From NCBI GenBank assembly GCA_022496805.1, contig CM040101.1, positions 2,234,501-2,298,500 of the forward strand: a stretch of DNA of 64,000 nucleotides, in the 5' to 3' direction. Origin of the DNA: Pohlia nutans (lineage: Eukaryota; Streptophyta; Bryopsida; Bryales; Mniaceae). Under the pieces are notes generated by a model, which saw nothing but the letters and a program-made list of their open reading frames with translations, was not told where the DNA came from and searched no databases. The position numbers and the translations under genes are program-made. Below are positions 1-10,352 of this stretch, piece after piece. Positions within the stretch are counted from its first letter, which is position 1. The number at the start of each line of letters is the position of its first letter.

Positions 1-1072
1 TAGCGAGATGCAACACCTCCCATGCCAGAAGATGGGGTCTTACGAAGGAGTAACCTCCACCGGCAAGCCGAGTGCCGGGCACAATCCCAATGAGCATTTC
101 GCGTAGTGACAAGTGGTTCGGCAGTTCCAGAGCTGATCGGATGCTAGCCACGCGGTTCCAGATACGTTTGGCGAATCTGTACTCGATGAACAAGCGTTCC
201 AAGGATTTTGGGACTGAGACATGATGTGCAACAAGCGCAAGCGCTGGGGAAGCCTATGACTAGTGCCCAACTGCAAGTGGAGAGCACTCCAGAGTTAAAC
301 TGCCACAAAAAAACTTGGAGTTTTGCCGGTTTGGTTTTGTGCCATTGATGTGCCTCTTTTTATCTCCCATCTTGTGTAGGAATAGACAAACGAAAAGACT
401 CATGTAAAATCAGATTCCAAGTGAATTGGAAGATGTTAGAGCACTTGTTTTTATAATTGTTGATTCATCATTGCGAGCTAGTAGGGCGGATCAAGCAACG
501 CCGTTCATACAATGCGCTTCAAAAGGGCCATGAACTCAACCTTTTTTTTTTGAAATCAGTGGAGGAGAGCGAAACGCGTCCCTTTCCCACTGAACACAGC
601 CACTGTGGCACTACTTTCACTGTGGTGACTTTTTTTTTGGCTCTTTCGTCAAGTTCAGCCTGAAGAAGTGGCCTCCAATGTTTTTGCATGAAAGTTTTAA
701 ATGGCGAGTTATGAATTGCTATGTTGCAATTCTGATGGCGAGTTCTTCACTCCAATGTCTTAAATTCAGGCTACATGTTTGTATTCTTTGAGGCAGTTTT
801 GGCTACACTTCACTTTGACCAATAAAATCAATAAACACGCACACACGCATACAAAATCCACCAAAAACCGTGGAGATACACAAAAACAAGAGAACTTACA
901 CAACAAACAAAAACATCATTTGAATTGCATTAGACGGGGGAATTGAACCCCAAAACTGCCCACTGCAGCGTCTAATCCCACCCACCCCAACCAAGTTAGT
1001 ATCATTCAAACATGAGAAAGACTCATGAAAACCACAAGCACAAACTTGCGGACGTTATGGAGACAGAAGAGC
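1..1072. other. No gene recognised; SINE-like tRNA-derived head near 930-1000
   Basis: Short ORFs here have no recognisable protein signature. On the minus strand at about 930-1000 there is a segment with a B-box-like GGGTTCAATTCC and a short self-complementary pair (TTAGACG / CGTCTAA) 46 bases apart. That is too short for a tRNA, but it fits the head of a tRNA-derived SINE. The rest holds AT-rich sequence with a few T and A runs. Confidence 0.3.
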
Positions 1073-3444
1073 TCACAATTGAGCACCATGCCTCTCCTTC
1101 GCTTCCCTCCAATGATCAAAGGCAACATTGTAAAGGAAGGATTCAAGTGTGTACCAGCTTTGTGAGAACATCCTGATGCACGTGTCCAAATTCTCCTAGA
1201 GCCGGTTTCTAACCTTGTTCTTCACAAAGGACAAGGTAGAGAATGTTTTCTCATTCTCACAAGACCCCAGAATGGCTGTCACCGCAATTTGAGCAAGGTT
1301 CATGAACTCACTTAGCTTGTTCAACAAAAGTGCGTTGCATCCCAATTTCTGCCACAACTTTGTGACAGGGTTCACATCATGAGGCAAATCCATGGCTTTC
1401 TTTGCATGTGAGCGCATGGTCAATTTGAATAGGCATTGCTGCATGCTTAGCAAGTGCCAATCCAAAGGTGCTTTGACTTGCTTTCCTTCCTGGTCCTTGT
1501 CACTGCCACTCATGCTTTTAGTTTGACAGAACCACTCTTTGATCACCTGCAGATGTATGACAAACAAGTCGTCACAATTATCCTGCAACCAATACTATGG
1601 GAACACGACTCCCAAGGCCTCCATGATATCACAATGCGGAAACCGTTTGTCCAGCTGCGAGATCAGCATCTCTGCTGCCGCTGCACACTGGCCTTTAACT
1701 GATGTGACCACAGTGACCAGATCCTCCCGACTCATAGAAACTTGCTGCCTTGAAAGGATGTCCACCATATGGGCAGGATACGTGTGCCCATTGATCCTAA
1801 ACCCAAGAGATTCAGCTCCATTGTTCAAATCCGTCACCCACTCGTGTGATATGGTGTGGGAGTGGTCAATAACCACATCATGGAACAACTGAAAGTGCCT
1901 GGGCTGAAACGAGGATGAAGAATCACAATACATCTCGTATAATTCCCCTTGACATATCTTAATGGCGGCTATAAAATCAGAAATGAACACATTGCCCGAT
2001 TGTGCAAACTTTATCAATGAGTTGATAGACTCTAACAAAGGCAAGATGCAAGGCAAGGAAAACAAAATTGTCACATCAAGGAGAAGGGCAAGGTTTTTCT
2101 TAGCTACACTTTCCTTGGGAGCGTCCTCGGCGAACTTGACAATCAATGTCTTGTACTCGCCACAAATCCGCTTCAAGGGCTCAAGGAGAGAGATCCATCT
2201 GGCCTGGACTTGTCTCAAAATCTTGAGTCCCTCTGTCTCCACAACTTCAGCAAGTTTAGTGAACTCTAGATGGCGCTTTGGGGAGGCTGCAAAGTACCCG
2301 TGCAAGCTTTTGCACAAACTCTCACACTTCTGCACAAATGGAAGGCCCGATAGTGCTTCAACTGCCAAATCGGTTCGGTGGGCAAAGTCATGCACACCAA
2401 TGACAAAAGGAGCGTGATCAGCAGTCAAGCGCTGAATCACCCCACTTCGTGAGCCCTGGAATATTGCTGCTCCATCTGCCCCGAAGCAAATTAGCTTCTC
2501 GGCCAATTCCTCATCAGTCAAACCTCCATGGCGCTTCAATTCGCTTGTGACAATCTCACACAAGTTATGCGCATTTGCATCAACATCGACACGACGAATG
2601 CATATCATGTGGGACTCACGTGCAAAATTGACGGAATAGTAGACATGCAATGAAAGCCACTGCTGATTATCGACTGACGTCACCTCATCTGCACTTGCAG
2701 AGATGAAATTGGCCTCCGAAACTCCACGCTTCAACGGTCATGGCACACCTGCGACATAGCTTGGGCAAATTCCCACCCGACATTCTGACCCCAATTCTTC
2801 TTGGGCAATTCCGGAACCATCAAGTGGATGAGCAAGTCCTGCATGGCACTGTAGTCTGCCATGGGCCGACCCTGCTGTAGAACATGGAAGCAGCAGCGCA
2901 TTTGCACTACTTTTCTCCTCCTCTCCTTGGTCACACCCGCCAGCACCTTCGTGATCACAGTCTGCCCACCCTTGGCAAAGAAAACCCGTTCATTTTTCAC
3001 ATGCTGGTTAGTGCCCAAGTAGTAGTACTCACCACGGCGTACCTTTCCCATGTCTGTCAGCGCTCTTCTTCTCCCTGCATGCTTGTACATGGAATCGATT
3101 TTTGGCACCAACAACTTCTCACGACCCTCCACATCAGAGCACACCTTGCATCTCACTTGTGTGATTGAGCCATCCACTCCCACTACTGCCTCTGCCCAGG
3201 GAAGCTTAGCTGCCCACGAGTCTTGGAAATGGCGGTTACTGTCATAGTTTTTTCTTCTTTTTCTTGATTCAGCCACCTCTGTGGCAGTGACTTCTCCCAC
3301 CACGATGCAGTCAGGGACCCTTGGCTTCACTGGAGTGGACCTAGCCTCCAGCACTTCACAGTCAGGCTCCATGGACAACGATCCCAACTCCGTCTCCCAA
3401 CTCTCAGGCTCTAGCTTTACTTGATTTGGCAAAACCAACGCCAA
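1073..3444 (-). pseudogene. hAT-superfamily transposase, broken
   Basis: This would encode a DNA transposase of the hAT type. Reading from 3444 down, the N-terminal part has an acidic region and a BED-type zinc-binding segment (VRCKVCSD followed by a downstream His). The central part carries SADEVTSVDNQQWLSLHV and CFGADGAAIFQG, which resemble the catalytic Asp regions of the family. The end has the C-terminal dimerisation block ENEKTFSTLSFVKNKVRNRL. It is not functional as read. The frame shifts at about 2731-2734, where one frame ends in TGA and the next frame carries on. There are in-frame TAG codons at 1595-1597 and 1196-1198. Past the last stop the frame continues with conserved-looking residues (ENLDTCIRMFSQSWYTLESF) to a natural TGA at 1073. 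Both TAG codons could be CAG changed by one C-to-T step. The length, about 790 codons, is normal for the family. An antisense ORF at 1962-2417 is a shadow. Confidence 0.85.
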
Positions 3445-3617
3445 CTCGTTGTCAGCCTAATCATGAATCAATTGGCTGGCTGATCTGAGGCGGCCCTCGT
3501 AGATAAATCTACGCAAGGGTGCCTGGATCTTCGAATCTCTAACAGGCGCCATGAACACAGCAAGCAAAATTCAGTGAATCCCACCTCACAACAAGAATTC
3601 AGAGCTCACAAAAATTT

Positions 3618-3900
3618 GACAGTGCTTCCGCCACAAACCCCTAAACCCCGAGCCTAATTCACAAAGAAAACAATTCAAAACTCCAAAAAAAAATTGACAG
3701 CGCTTCCGCCACTAACCCCTAAACCCCGAGCCAAATTCAGTCACAAAACCAATCCTAAACTCCAAAAAAAAATTGACAGCGCTTCCGCCACAACCCCTTC
3801 AACCCCGAGCGTACTTCAGACACTACAATAATTCAAGGCTTAAAAAAAATAAAATGGACAGCGCTTCCGCCAGTAGACTTTAAACCCTGAGCTAAACTAC
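3618..3900. repeat. Four-copy tandem repeat, 78-82 bp unit, upstream of the hAT gene
   Basis: The unit begins GACAGCGCTTCCGCCAC and continues with a stretch like AACCCCTAAACCCCGAGC and an A-rich part. Copies begin at about 3618, 3696, 3775 and 3857. They sit just upstream of the transposase start on the minus strand. That is where hAT elements usually carry subterminal repeats bound by their own transposase, so this is probably part of the same element. The exact ends of the element were not found. Confidence 0.7.
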
Positions 3901-4921
3901 ACTACTACATTACCACAGACGAAGAGCCATGAACGAAGCAAAGCAAACAAACAAGCAAAGCAAGCAAAGCAAACAAAAGCAAGACATCAAGAGCAAGAAC
4001 AAGAGCATAGACAGTGAGACTGTGAGAGACTGAGAGATGTGGAAATGCTCCCTGAAGCGGCCGATTTAGGTCCTAAACCCAAACCGATTGATTCCTCCAT
4101 CCGTCCATCGAACTCCGCCGGTCCGCCTCCATCGCAATGAACCCCTGACTTCCACAGCGCTTGAGCGCCTGCAACACACCCCAAAAACAGAGAAAGCCTG
4201 CAAAACACTTGAGCGCCTCTGATGGCGATACAAAATTACAAACTTCCTGTCTAAACACAGCGGCACACAGCCCCGCACTCCCGCACGCCACAGCGTAGCG
4301 GCGCACACGAAGTGGACGAAACCGACGAACTCATGAACCCTATGGCGAATTGGCGATGAAAACAAAAACTAAGCTAAACCGCTGCGCTGAAGACTGCAGG
4401 CTGCGCACACTGCGGGGGAGAGACTAAACATGGCGAATGAATTTCTTGTGAGTCTCTGGCACTGCCTGTATTTGCAGGCTCCCACAAATTTTTTATGACA
4501 ATGAAATGTTGGCGCACCCTGCAGATCATGGGAGAAAGTGGCGACAAGTAGTGATGGAGCTTTGGGGAGGCGGCGATGCATGTACATCAACTGACGGCCA
4601 CAACGACTCATCCATCATTACTGGGGCAGTTCAGCTGGCCCCCTCATACCCGGCTCTCCTTCAGTCGAGGCACCTATGCCCGTTTTATACCCGGATTCTC
4701 AATACCCTAAATTCGCCAGCAAGTTGGACAGGTAAGAATTAGGCGAATTTTCACCAGTAAAAAAAAGGCTGCATGAACTCAATCACCCAACTTCACATTC
4801 CGTATTTATATCTCATATTCAATTTTTTATTTATTTTAAAAATCCGACACAACTTCTGTTCTTGGAATTCGTCCGGGGTTTTTAACTGACACAATATCAT
4901 AATCCAATGTTTTTGTAGGAA
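3901..4921. other. No gene recognised
   Basis: This stretch has a simple run of AAGCAAAC-type repeats near 3930-3980 and moderately GC-rich sequence to about 4740. It may contain the 5' end of the hAT element. No protein domain was recognised in any frame. Confidence 0.4.
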
Positions 4922-6609
4922 GTGCAACTTTCATCCAGAACTTTGGTCAGATTGAAGCCAGCAATACGGGCTACATATCAAACTCACTGGGTAATAACGG
5001 GCATGCCAACTCGGATTTGTGTTTTAGAAGCTTACAAGAAACGAAGAAGGCCGCCAGTTCTTCTATATTACGGGAAAATCAAAGAGTTACAGCTGGACCC
5101 TCATAGAATCAGATGGTCAGGAAACAAAGAATTAATGCTCTACACCGCGAAGTTGGGATGTGACCTTTTAAGCGCCACACACCCTCCACTTCTTCTTGCT
5201 AGAAACAAATTATGGCAGGGCATTTTGGCAGATAACTTTAGCTTCAGTTGGAAATACGTATGCCAGCCACAAAGTGTCCGCAAAGAAGCACATTTGGTTT
5301 GGCAATTATGGCACAAGGCCATCGCTGTCAACGCATGGAGAGGCCAAATTTTAGCGGAGACCCGGGGAAGTTACTGTCAAAAATTAAGATAACCATGAGA
5401 GAACAAATATAGGGTGTCTTTTATTCATTTGAGATAAAATTTATAAATTTTTAGAAGTAATATAGGGTGTTTTAAAACCAATTTGGGAATATTTTATGAA
5501 TATACCATGAATATACTATAAATAGTATGATATTGCAATTATTTCATAGCCCCTTTGTAAATATCCTTTGTTCGCTCATGTATAACAAAAATTTACATTG
5601 AGTGACTTCCTCGAGAGCGGAGATTGACATGTCATGTCCTATTTGCACTCATGGAATGGAAGCATCAGAAAAATTATGAACCCAAGAAATGCCCCTGAAT
5701 TTCGGTATTGCAAGCCTAAATCAAGATGCCTAGAGTGGCCTTTGATGTGGTACAGTAATCTGACTTGAAACGTCACTACCTTGTGTGATGTACATAGCTA
5801 CCAGGTTGCTAAATTCCAAGATGTACAACCTGACCAGAGTCAAAAAATAAAAGAGAGAATGTAGACCATGTACTTCATTTTGAATTAATAAACATTTCTT
5901 CTAACTCAGGTACACAATGCACAGGTTTCTTCAAATAGAATAATAACCAGTAGTACCAAATGAAAGTTTGGTGGTGAACGAAAGCAGCCTCTCGGCCAAT
6001 GGTAGTAGAGCTTCATGCTTCAAGCCATGATGATTTTGAGCTTGCATCCCGAGCGGAAATAGGGGAATTGTCTTGGACAATTAAAATTGAAGTACAATTG
6101 AAGCAATTTAAAGGGGTCTCCAGGTTTTATTATGAGGGGCACTCCTTGGGTTCATACTTTTTCTAATGTGAAAGTTTAGTACATAGGTTTTGGGAATGCC
6201 CGCAAGCCCAAGGTGCATGGAAATTTATAGCTGTGATTCTTCAACATCTCCGGGGCCCCACATCCCACCAGAACTTGACCCGTGGCAATCCCCCAACTGG
6301 AAGCAAGCCATTTTTGCATCCAGAATTCCACAAAGATATCGACCGGTGAGCAAACTTTGGATGTTGTTGAGAGACACTACATTGTGGACGCTTTGGATTG
6401 CATGCGATGATATTACCTTCAATCAATTGAAGGGGGAACCCGAGAAAATTCGTGGTAACATTTGGAAGAGTTTATGTGACTATGGGCGTAGCGCTTGGGA
6501 TAGTACTAGATGCAAGATTTATTTAGGAATACTCCCCTTTCTATCAACCAGGAACATGAGAAGTTTGATCGTCTCTGGGGCAAGAATCATCTCCTCTGTA
6601 ATAAGGTAG
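4922..6609 (+). pseudogene. LINE reverse-transcriptase C-terminal (zf-RVT) fragment, split by an insertion
   Basis: Two plus-strand pieces look like the C-terminal end of a non-LTR reverse transcriptase. The first (about 4922-5392) reads RIRWSGNKELMLYTAKLG and then LVWQLWHKAIAVNAWRGQIL. In plant LINE proteins this lies just before the zinc-binding domain. The second resumes at about 6169 with ESLVHRFWECPQAQGAWKF, the His-Cys half of the zf-RVT domain. Between them lie about 270 bp of unrelated DNA and a 506-bp MITE. The second piece changes frame near 6275 and then runs on to 6609 (KLWMLLRDTTLWTLWIACDD). No reverse-transcriptase catalytic motif is visible. This is a dead 3' remnant. Confidence 0.65.
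5663..6168. mobile_element. MITE, copy 1 of a family with CATYAGAAAAA termini
   Basis: The left end is CATCAGAAAAATTATGAACC and the right end is its near inverse (TTCATACTTTTTCTAATG), giving about 30-bp terminal inverted repeats. The body matches, in the opposite orientation, a second copy at 17971-18548. No coding frame is present. It splits the LINE fragment. Confidence 0.85.
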
Positions 6610-6611
6610 GA

Positions 6612-6992
6612 TGTCCTAAAACCACCACCTCCCCCAATTATGACATGTAGAGTTTTCTTGGGGCCACCACAGTTGAGACTCAAAACCACCAATTTCACTA
6701 TTCAAGTAAACCAATGGCATGCCAAGCATTGCACAGAAATAGTGGTGGTTTTGGGTTAGCTCATGAGCGGAATCTAGGAACAAAGTGTGAACTTAGGAAA
6801 TTGGTATGTGATGTATGGGTTAAAGATTACTTTCCACTTTGGAATTTTGTATAAAATTGACAAATGCAAATTAGATGTTGCAAATTTTTGCAATCCTCAT
6901 CAAAACCTATTTCGAATGCGGTCATATTTTTTTTTTCGAATTTAGCACTGCCAAAAATAGGCCAGGTTGCTTAAGTTGGTGGTTTTAGGACA
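6612..6992. mobile_element. MITE with TGTCCTAAAACCACC termini
   Basis: The element starts TGTCCTAAAACCACCACC and ends GGTGGTTTTAGGACA, inverted repeats of about 15 bp. Internal copies of the AAAACCACCA motif occur. A related but shorter foldback with the same CCTAAAACCACCA core lies at 13084-13270. Confidence 0.7.
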
Positions 6993-7347
6993 ACCAACCA
7001 TATACAGGGTAGTATTGTTACTTGGGTTCATTTGTGTTCAACCTACCAACTTCACTAGCTAGTTCTGGTTACTTTTTTGCCCCTGGTGGTCCTGATATAG
7101 TGGCTCTGTATTTTTCTCTCTTTGCAATTGACTTGTTTTAATTTGTGCCAAAAAAGAAAAGAAAAAGAATCCAGTGTTTTTGCTACTTTACGAGTTTCTC
7201 TACAGTCCTTAGTATAAGGGAAAAAAAAATGTGACATACATGATTTTAATGTATGCCACCCACCTAGACCTCCATCATCATAATCCATAAAGCTAAGCTC
7301 TTCTTCACAGAAAGTTGGGTTTGCTATTACAAAATGTGGGGCCGTAA

Positions 7348-7490
7348 TAAGGTAACAATACCTAAAAGCTTCAATGTTTGTAAAAGCGACCCTATCTACA
7401 ACAATCTGACATGTTAAAACTAAATTGTTAGACTATTGTAGATAGGGTCACTTTTACAAACATTGGCGCTTTTAGGTATTGTTACCTTAC
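7348..7490. mobile_element. Foldback MITE, about 142 bp
   Basis: Two arms of about 60 bases are nearly perfect inverse copies. The left arm begins TAAGGTAACAATACCTAAAA and the right arm ends in the inverse GGTATTGTTACCTTA. A short loop lies at about 7413-7430. The whole sequence folds on itself. A TAA/TTA target would fit a Tourist-like element. Confidence 0.8.
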
Positions 7491-7965
7491 ATTGTCTAGG
7501 TAGTTTTTATCAGGCCTGAGGCCGCGAGCTGAGACTGGGAGCTTCATTTTTTTTTGCCTTGTCTGAACTTTATTTAGGGAACCACCTACCACAGATAAGA
7601 TTCAAAGACAAACGAGGGATCCTAGGTCGCGTGTCGTGACGATAGAGCCCTAGACGCTGGTACAACGGTTTAAAAATATCGTAATTGGAGGTTTCTTTCA
7701 TGTTGGCGACGCAATGGTGGCCAAGTCTATTGGCCCCAATCCCATCACAGACCGTTGCCGTGGAGGTTGGAGGGCACGGTGGAGCACTTGTAGAAAAGGT
7801 GGCACTGCTGAGGGAGATGCCCAGGCAAACAATGCCCAATTCCACGCATGCACAGTGATTTTGCATGGGCATGTCTCCAAGGAGCGCCACCTTTTCTACT
7901 GGTAGAGATGCTCTCTAAGCAAACAAAATCGATCAATCTTAACCATGGAAGTAGACATTAATGAT

Positions 7966-8318
7966 CGCTTCACACTATGACTAAAGGTCGAGAGGCCGTC
8001 GATTTCTACCAATCGGATTGCAAAAAACCAAAAAATCCGCCTCTCGACCCTTAACACTAGAGGCCAAAGTCCAAAGGCCATTGCCCTCCAAAATGCCTAC
8101 ATGGCAACACTTTTTGACCAAGGCGACGGACTCTCAAAGGAAGTTTGGGTCGGACGGGAATGGAAACCCAAACTATGGTCTAGAGGCCGTCAATTTTTTT
8201 CATAAAAAGTCAAAACTATATTTTATTGCCTATTTTCAACCTATTTCTTTGGACTCTTAACAAAGTTTGGCCACTCAATCCCACAGCCTCTCGACTTGGA
8301 TGGCCATAGTGTGAAGCG
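7966..8318. repeat. Inverted-repeat element with CGCTTCACACTATG ends
   Basis: The left end reads CGCTTCACACTATG followed by GTCGAGAGGCCGTCG. The right end reads CCTCTCGACTTGG and CATAGTGTGAAGCGG. It is a non-coding foldback-type element. Confidence 0.6.
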
Positions 8319-8320
8319 GC

Positions 8321-8796
8321 CTTAAAGCATCTCCAACCATGCACGCTAAAAGCGACTCGCTAAAATTACTCATCTATATTTGAAGAGCCCTTCAACTTAA
8401 AGTTCCCCACCCTCAAACGCTCTTCAAACATCAAAAGTGTATATTAAATAGTCAATGAACCAATCACAAGTAGAATGTGGGATATAGTAGTTGCTATAGT
8501 GTCCATCCTCGAAAGGGGAGAGTAGTACTGTTCCAATGTCCCTTTGTCCGGTGGGCATCGGGTCATTGACAATACGAACGGACACTTTATTCACGCCGGC
8601 CCTTTTTAGGGTTGGTGTTTCTATCTATCTGGATATAGTCAACTAAACTTAAATTTGAAGTGTCATCTATCACACACGCTAGGATAGAGGGTCACGAGGC
8701 TTTTTCAAAGGGGCCTTAGCATTTTTCATCCGCTTTTGGAGTGTGTCTTTTGGAGTGTGTGAGACCCTTGGCGAGCCCCATTGGAGATGCTCTTAA
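8321..8796. mobile_element. Element with TTAAAGCATCTCCAA / TTGGAGATGCTCTTAA ends
   Basis: The terminal GCATCTCCAA motif and its inverse lie about 475 bases apart. Ends of this kind are common in plant MITEs. No coding frame is present. Confidence 0.6.
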
Positions 8797-8910
8797 GGGC
8801 GTGCCACTCTATTCAACAAACTTGCTCAGCGACTTCTGTTAACTGACAAGGTTAAAAAAACATTTACTTACCCTAAATTTGCTGAGTTCAGATTGCGAGA
8901 CATGCGCCTT

Positions 8911-9876
8911 GACTACCGTACCTTCCAAGCAGCTTCGTCTTTAATTAATTCAAAAAAGTCAAGACGAATTTTTTTGGAAAATATGAGTAGGTTTTGCCGA
9001 ATACCATAGTAATTGTTTTTTGGAATAGTCGAAATGTTGAAATATTACCATTTTTCCCATTTTTAAACATTATTCAGAGTAGGAGAGTGTGAGATGTAGG
9101 GGAAGAAAGAGCTGACCTTGTAATCAAGTTCATTCCAAGTCACTCCCAAATGATATGGGATATGAACTTGCAAGCTCATGTGAATTCTCACCACACCATA
9201 TTTTCAGTAGACTTTGATGCACAATTGAGCATACCAAATGATCTTATTTTGAAATGTTTTCAACTAAGAAAAGTGAGAAGGACAAGTTGTCTATCACCTC
9301 CAAAAAGAATTTTGTGATTTGAAGTTTTTATGCATGATATATAGACAAAATTCAGTAAGGCTATGAAAAACATGCATGAGTTGAATGAGAAGAACATGTG
9401 TTGCGATCAGACTTTTGAGGCTCAATTGTGCATAGTAGACTATCTTATTTTGAGAATTCTTCAACTAAGATTAGTTGCATTTTCACGTAATCTTTCACTT
9501 CCAAAAAGAATTTCGTGATTTGATGTATTTTTGCTCAAGTTATTCACATTTTTGTAAAGGAGTTTAACCGGTGATTAAGAAGAACAAGAAGTGAGAGTTC
9601 TACATATCCCACATTCATTGTTGGCACTAGTGTCCTGAATTTTGTATAAAGCACAAGACTATACAACACTCAATCATTACCTAACAAGTGAAGTAATCCA
9701 TATTGTGGTACTAACTTGCAAGGCCCATTTGGATGAATGATGAAAATACAATATCATGTTTTTTCAAGAAAACGAATTTAACTAATCTATAAAAATAGCA
9801 AACGAACATGACTTTTTGAAAAATATTAAATATTCGTTTGAAGCATGACGAAGCTGCTTGGAAGGTACGGTAATCG
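8911..9876. repeat. 29-bp inverted repeat enclosing about 0.9 kb, upstream of the GAD gene
   Basis: GACTACCGTACCTTCCAAGC, extended to 29 bases, at 8911-8939 recurs as its inverse at 9848-9876 with one mismatch. The enclosed DNA holds two diverged direct copies of a segment of about 100 bases (9236-9335 and 9429-9530, each with a CCAAAAAGAATTTTGTGATT-like part). No coding frame. It could be a non-autonomous transposon whose right end lies about 480 bases before the GAD start codon. Confidence 0.6.
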
Positions 9877-10230
9877 ACCTCCCACGCACAGCCGCACAGC
9901 TTCGGACTGGCAGCTTGGTTCTGTCACCCTGACGCTATGGATTGAAATGTCAGATGTACAGTAACTTGGAAAATCCCCACCCAGATACCGGTAGTAGGTT
10001 CCGAAAAATCTGTGTATTGTACAGCACAATACTGTACTACATTTCCTGGAAACGTATTAGAAGCCCATTCGAAGCACTTCACAAGTAGCTGGAAAAGTAC
10101 CGCGTCTCGAAAATAGAAAATGAGCAAATGAAATAGCCAGGAGAAGTCGCCATTAGTTTGTTTAAGTAGTGGGCTACCTCGCTGCCTTCCACACGCTTCC
10201 AAGTCCACCACCTTTTCTCAACTCCTCTCC

Positions 10231-10249
10231 TTCTCTCTCTCTCTCTCTC
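10231..10249 (+). promoter_or_regulatory. CT microsatellite in the GAD upstream/leader region
   Basis: A pure CT run lies about 100 bases before the GAD start codon. Pyrimidine runs of this sort are frequent around plant transcription starts and 5' leaders. A role here is inferred from position only. Confidence 0.4.
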
Positions 10250-10352
10250 ACATATGAGAAGGTAGCTTTCTGTAGATCGGGACCTTGCTGCAAATTTGCT
10301 ACTCTTTTCTCGCGTTTTGTTGTTGCAGCAAGGATTTGATCAGCTTGGAAAA

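Noticed and set aside
932..1000. Possible tRNA gene on the minus strand
   Set aside because: Only 46 bases separate the paired ends, and no anticodon arm can be drawn; a SINE head fits better.
1962..2417. 151-codon plus-strand frame
   Set aside because: It lies exactly opposite the hAT transposase and has no domain of its own.
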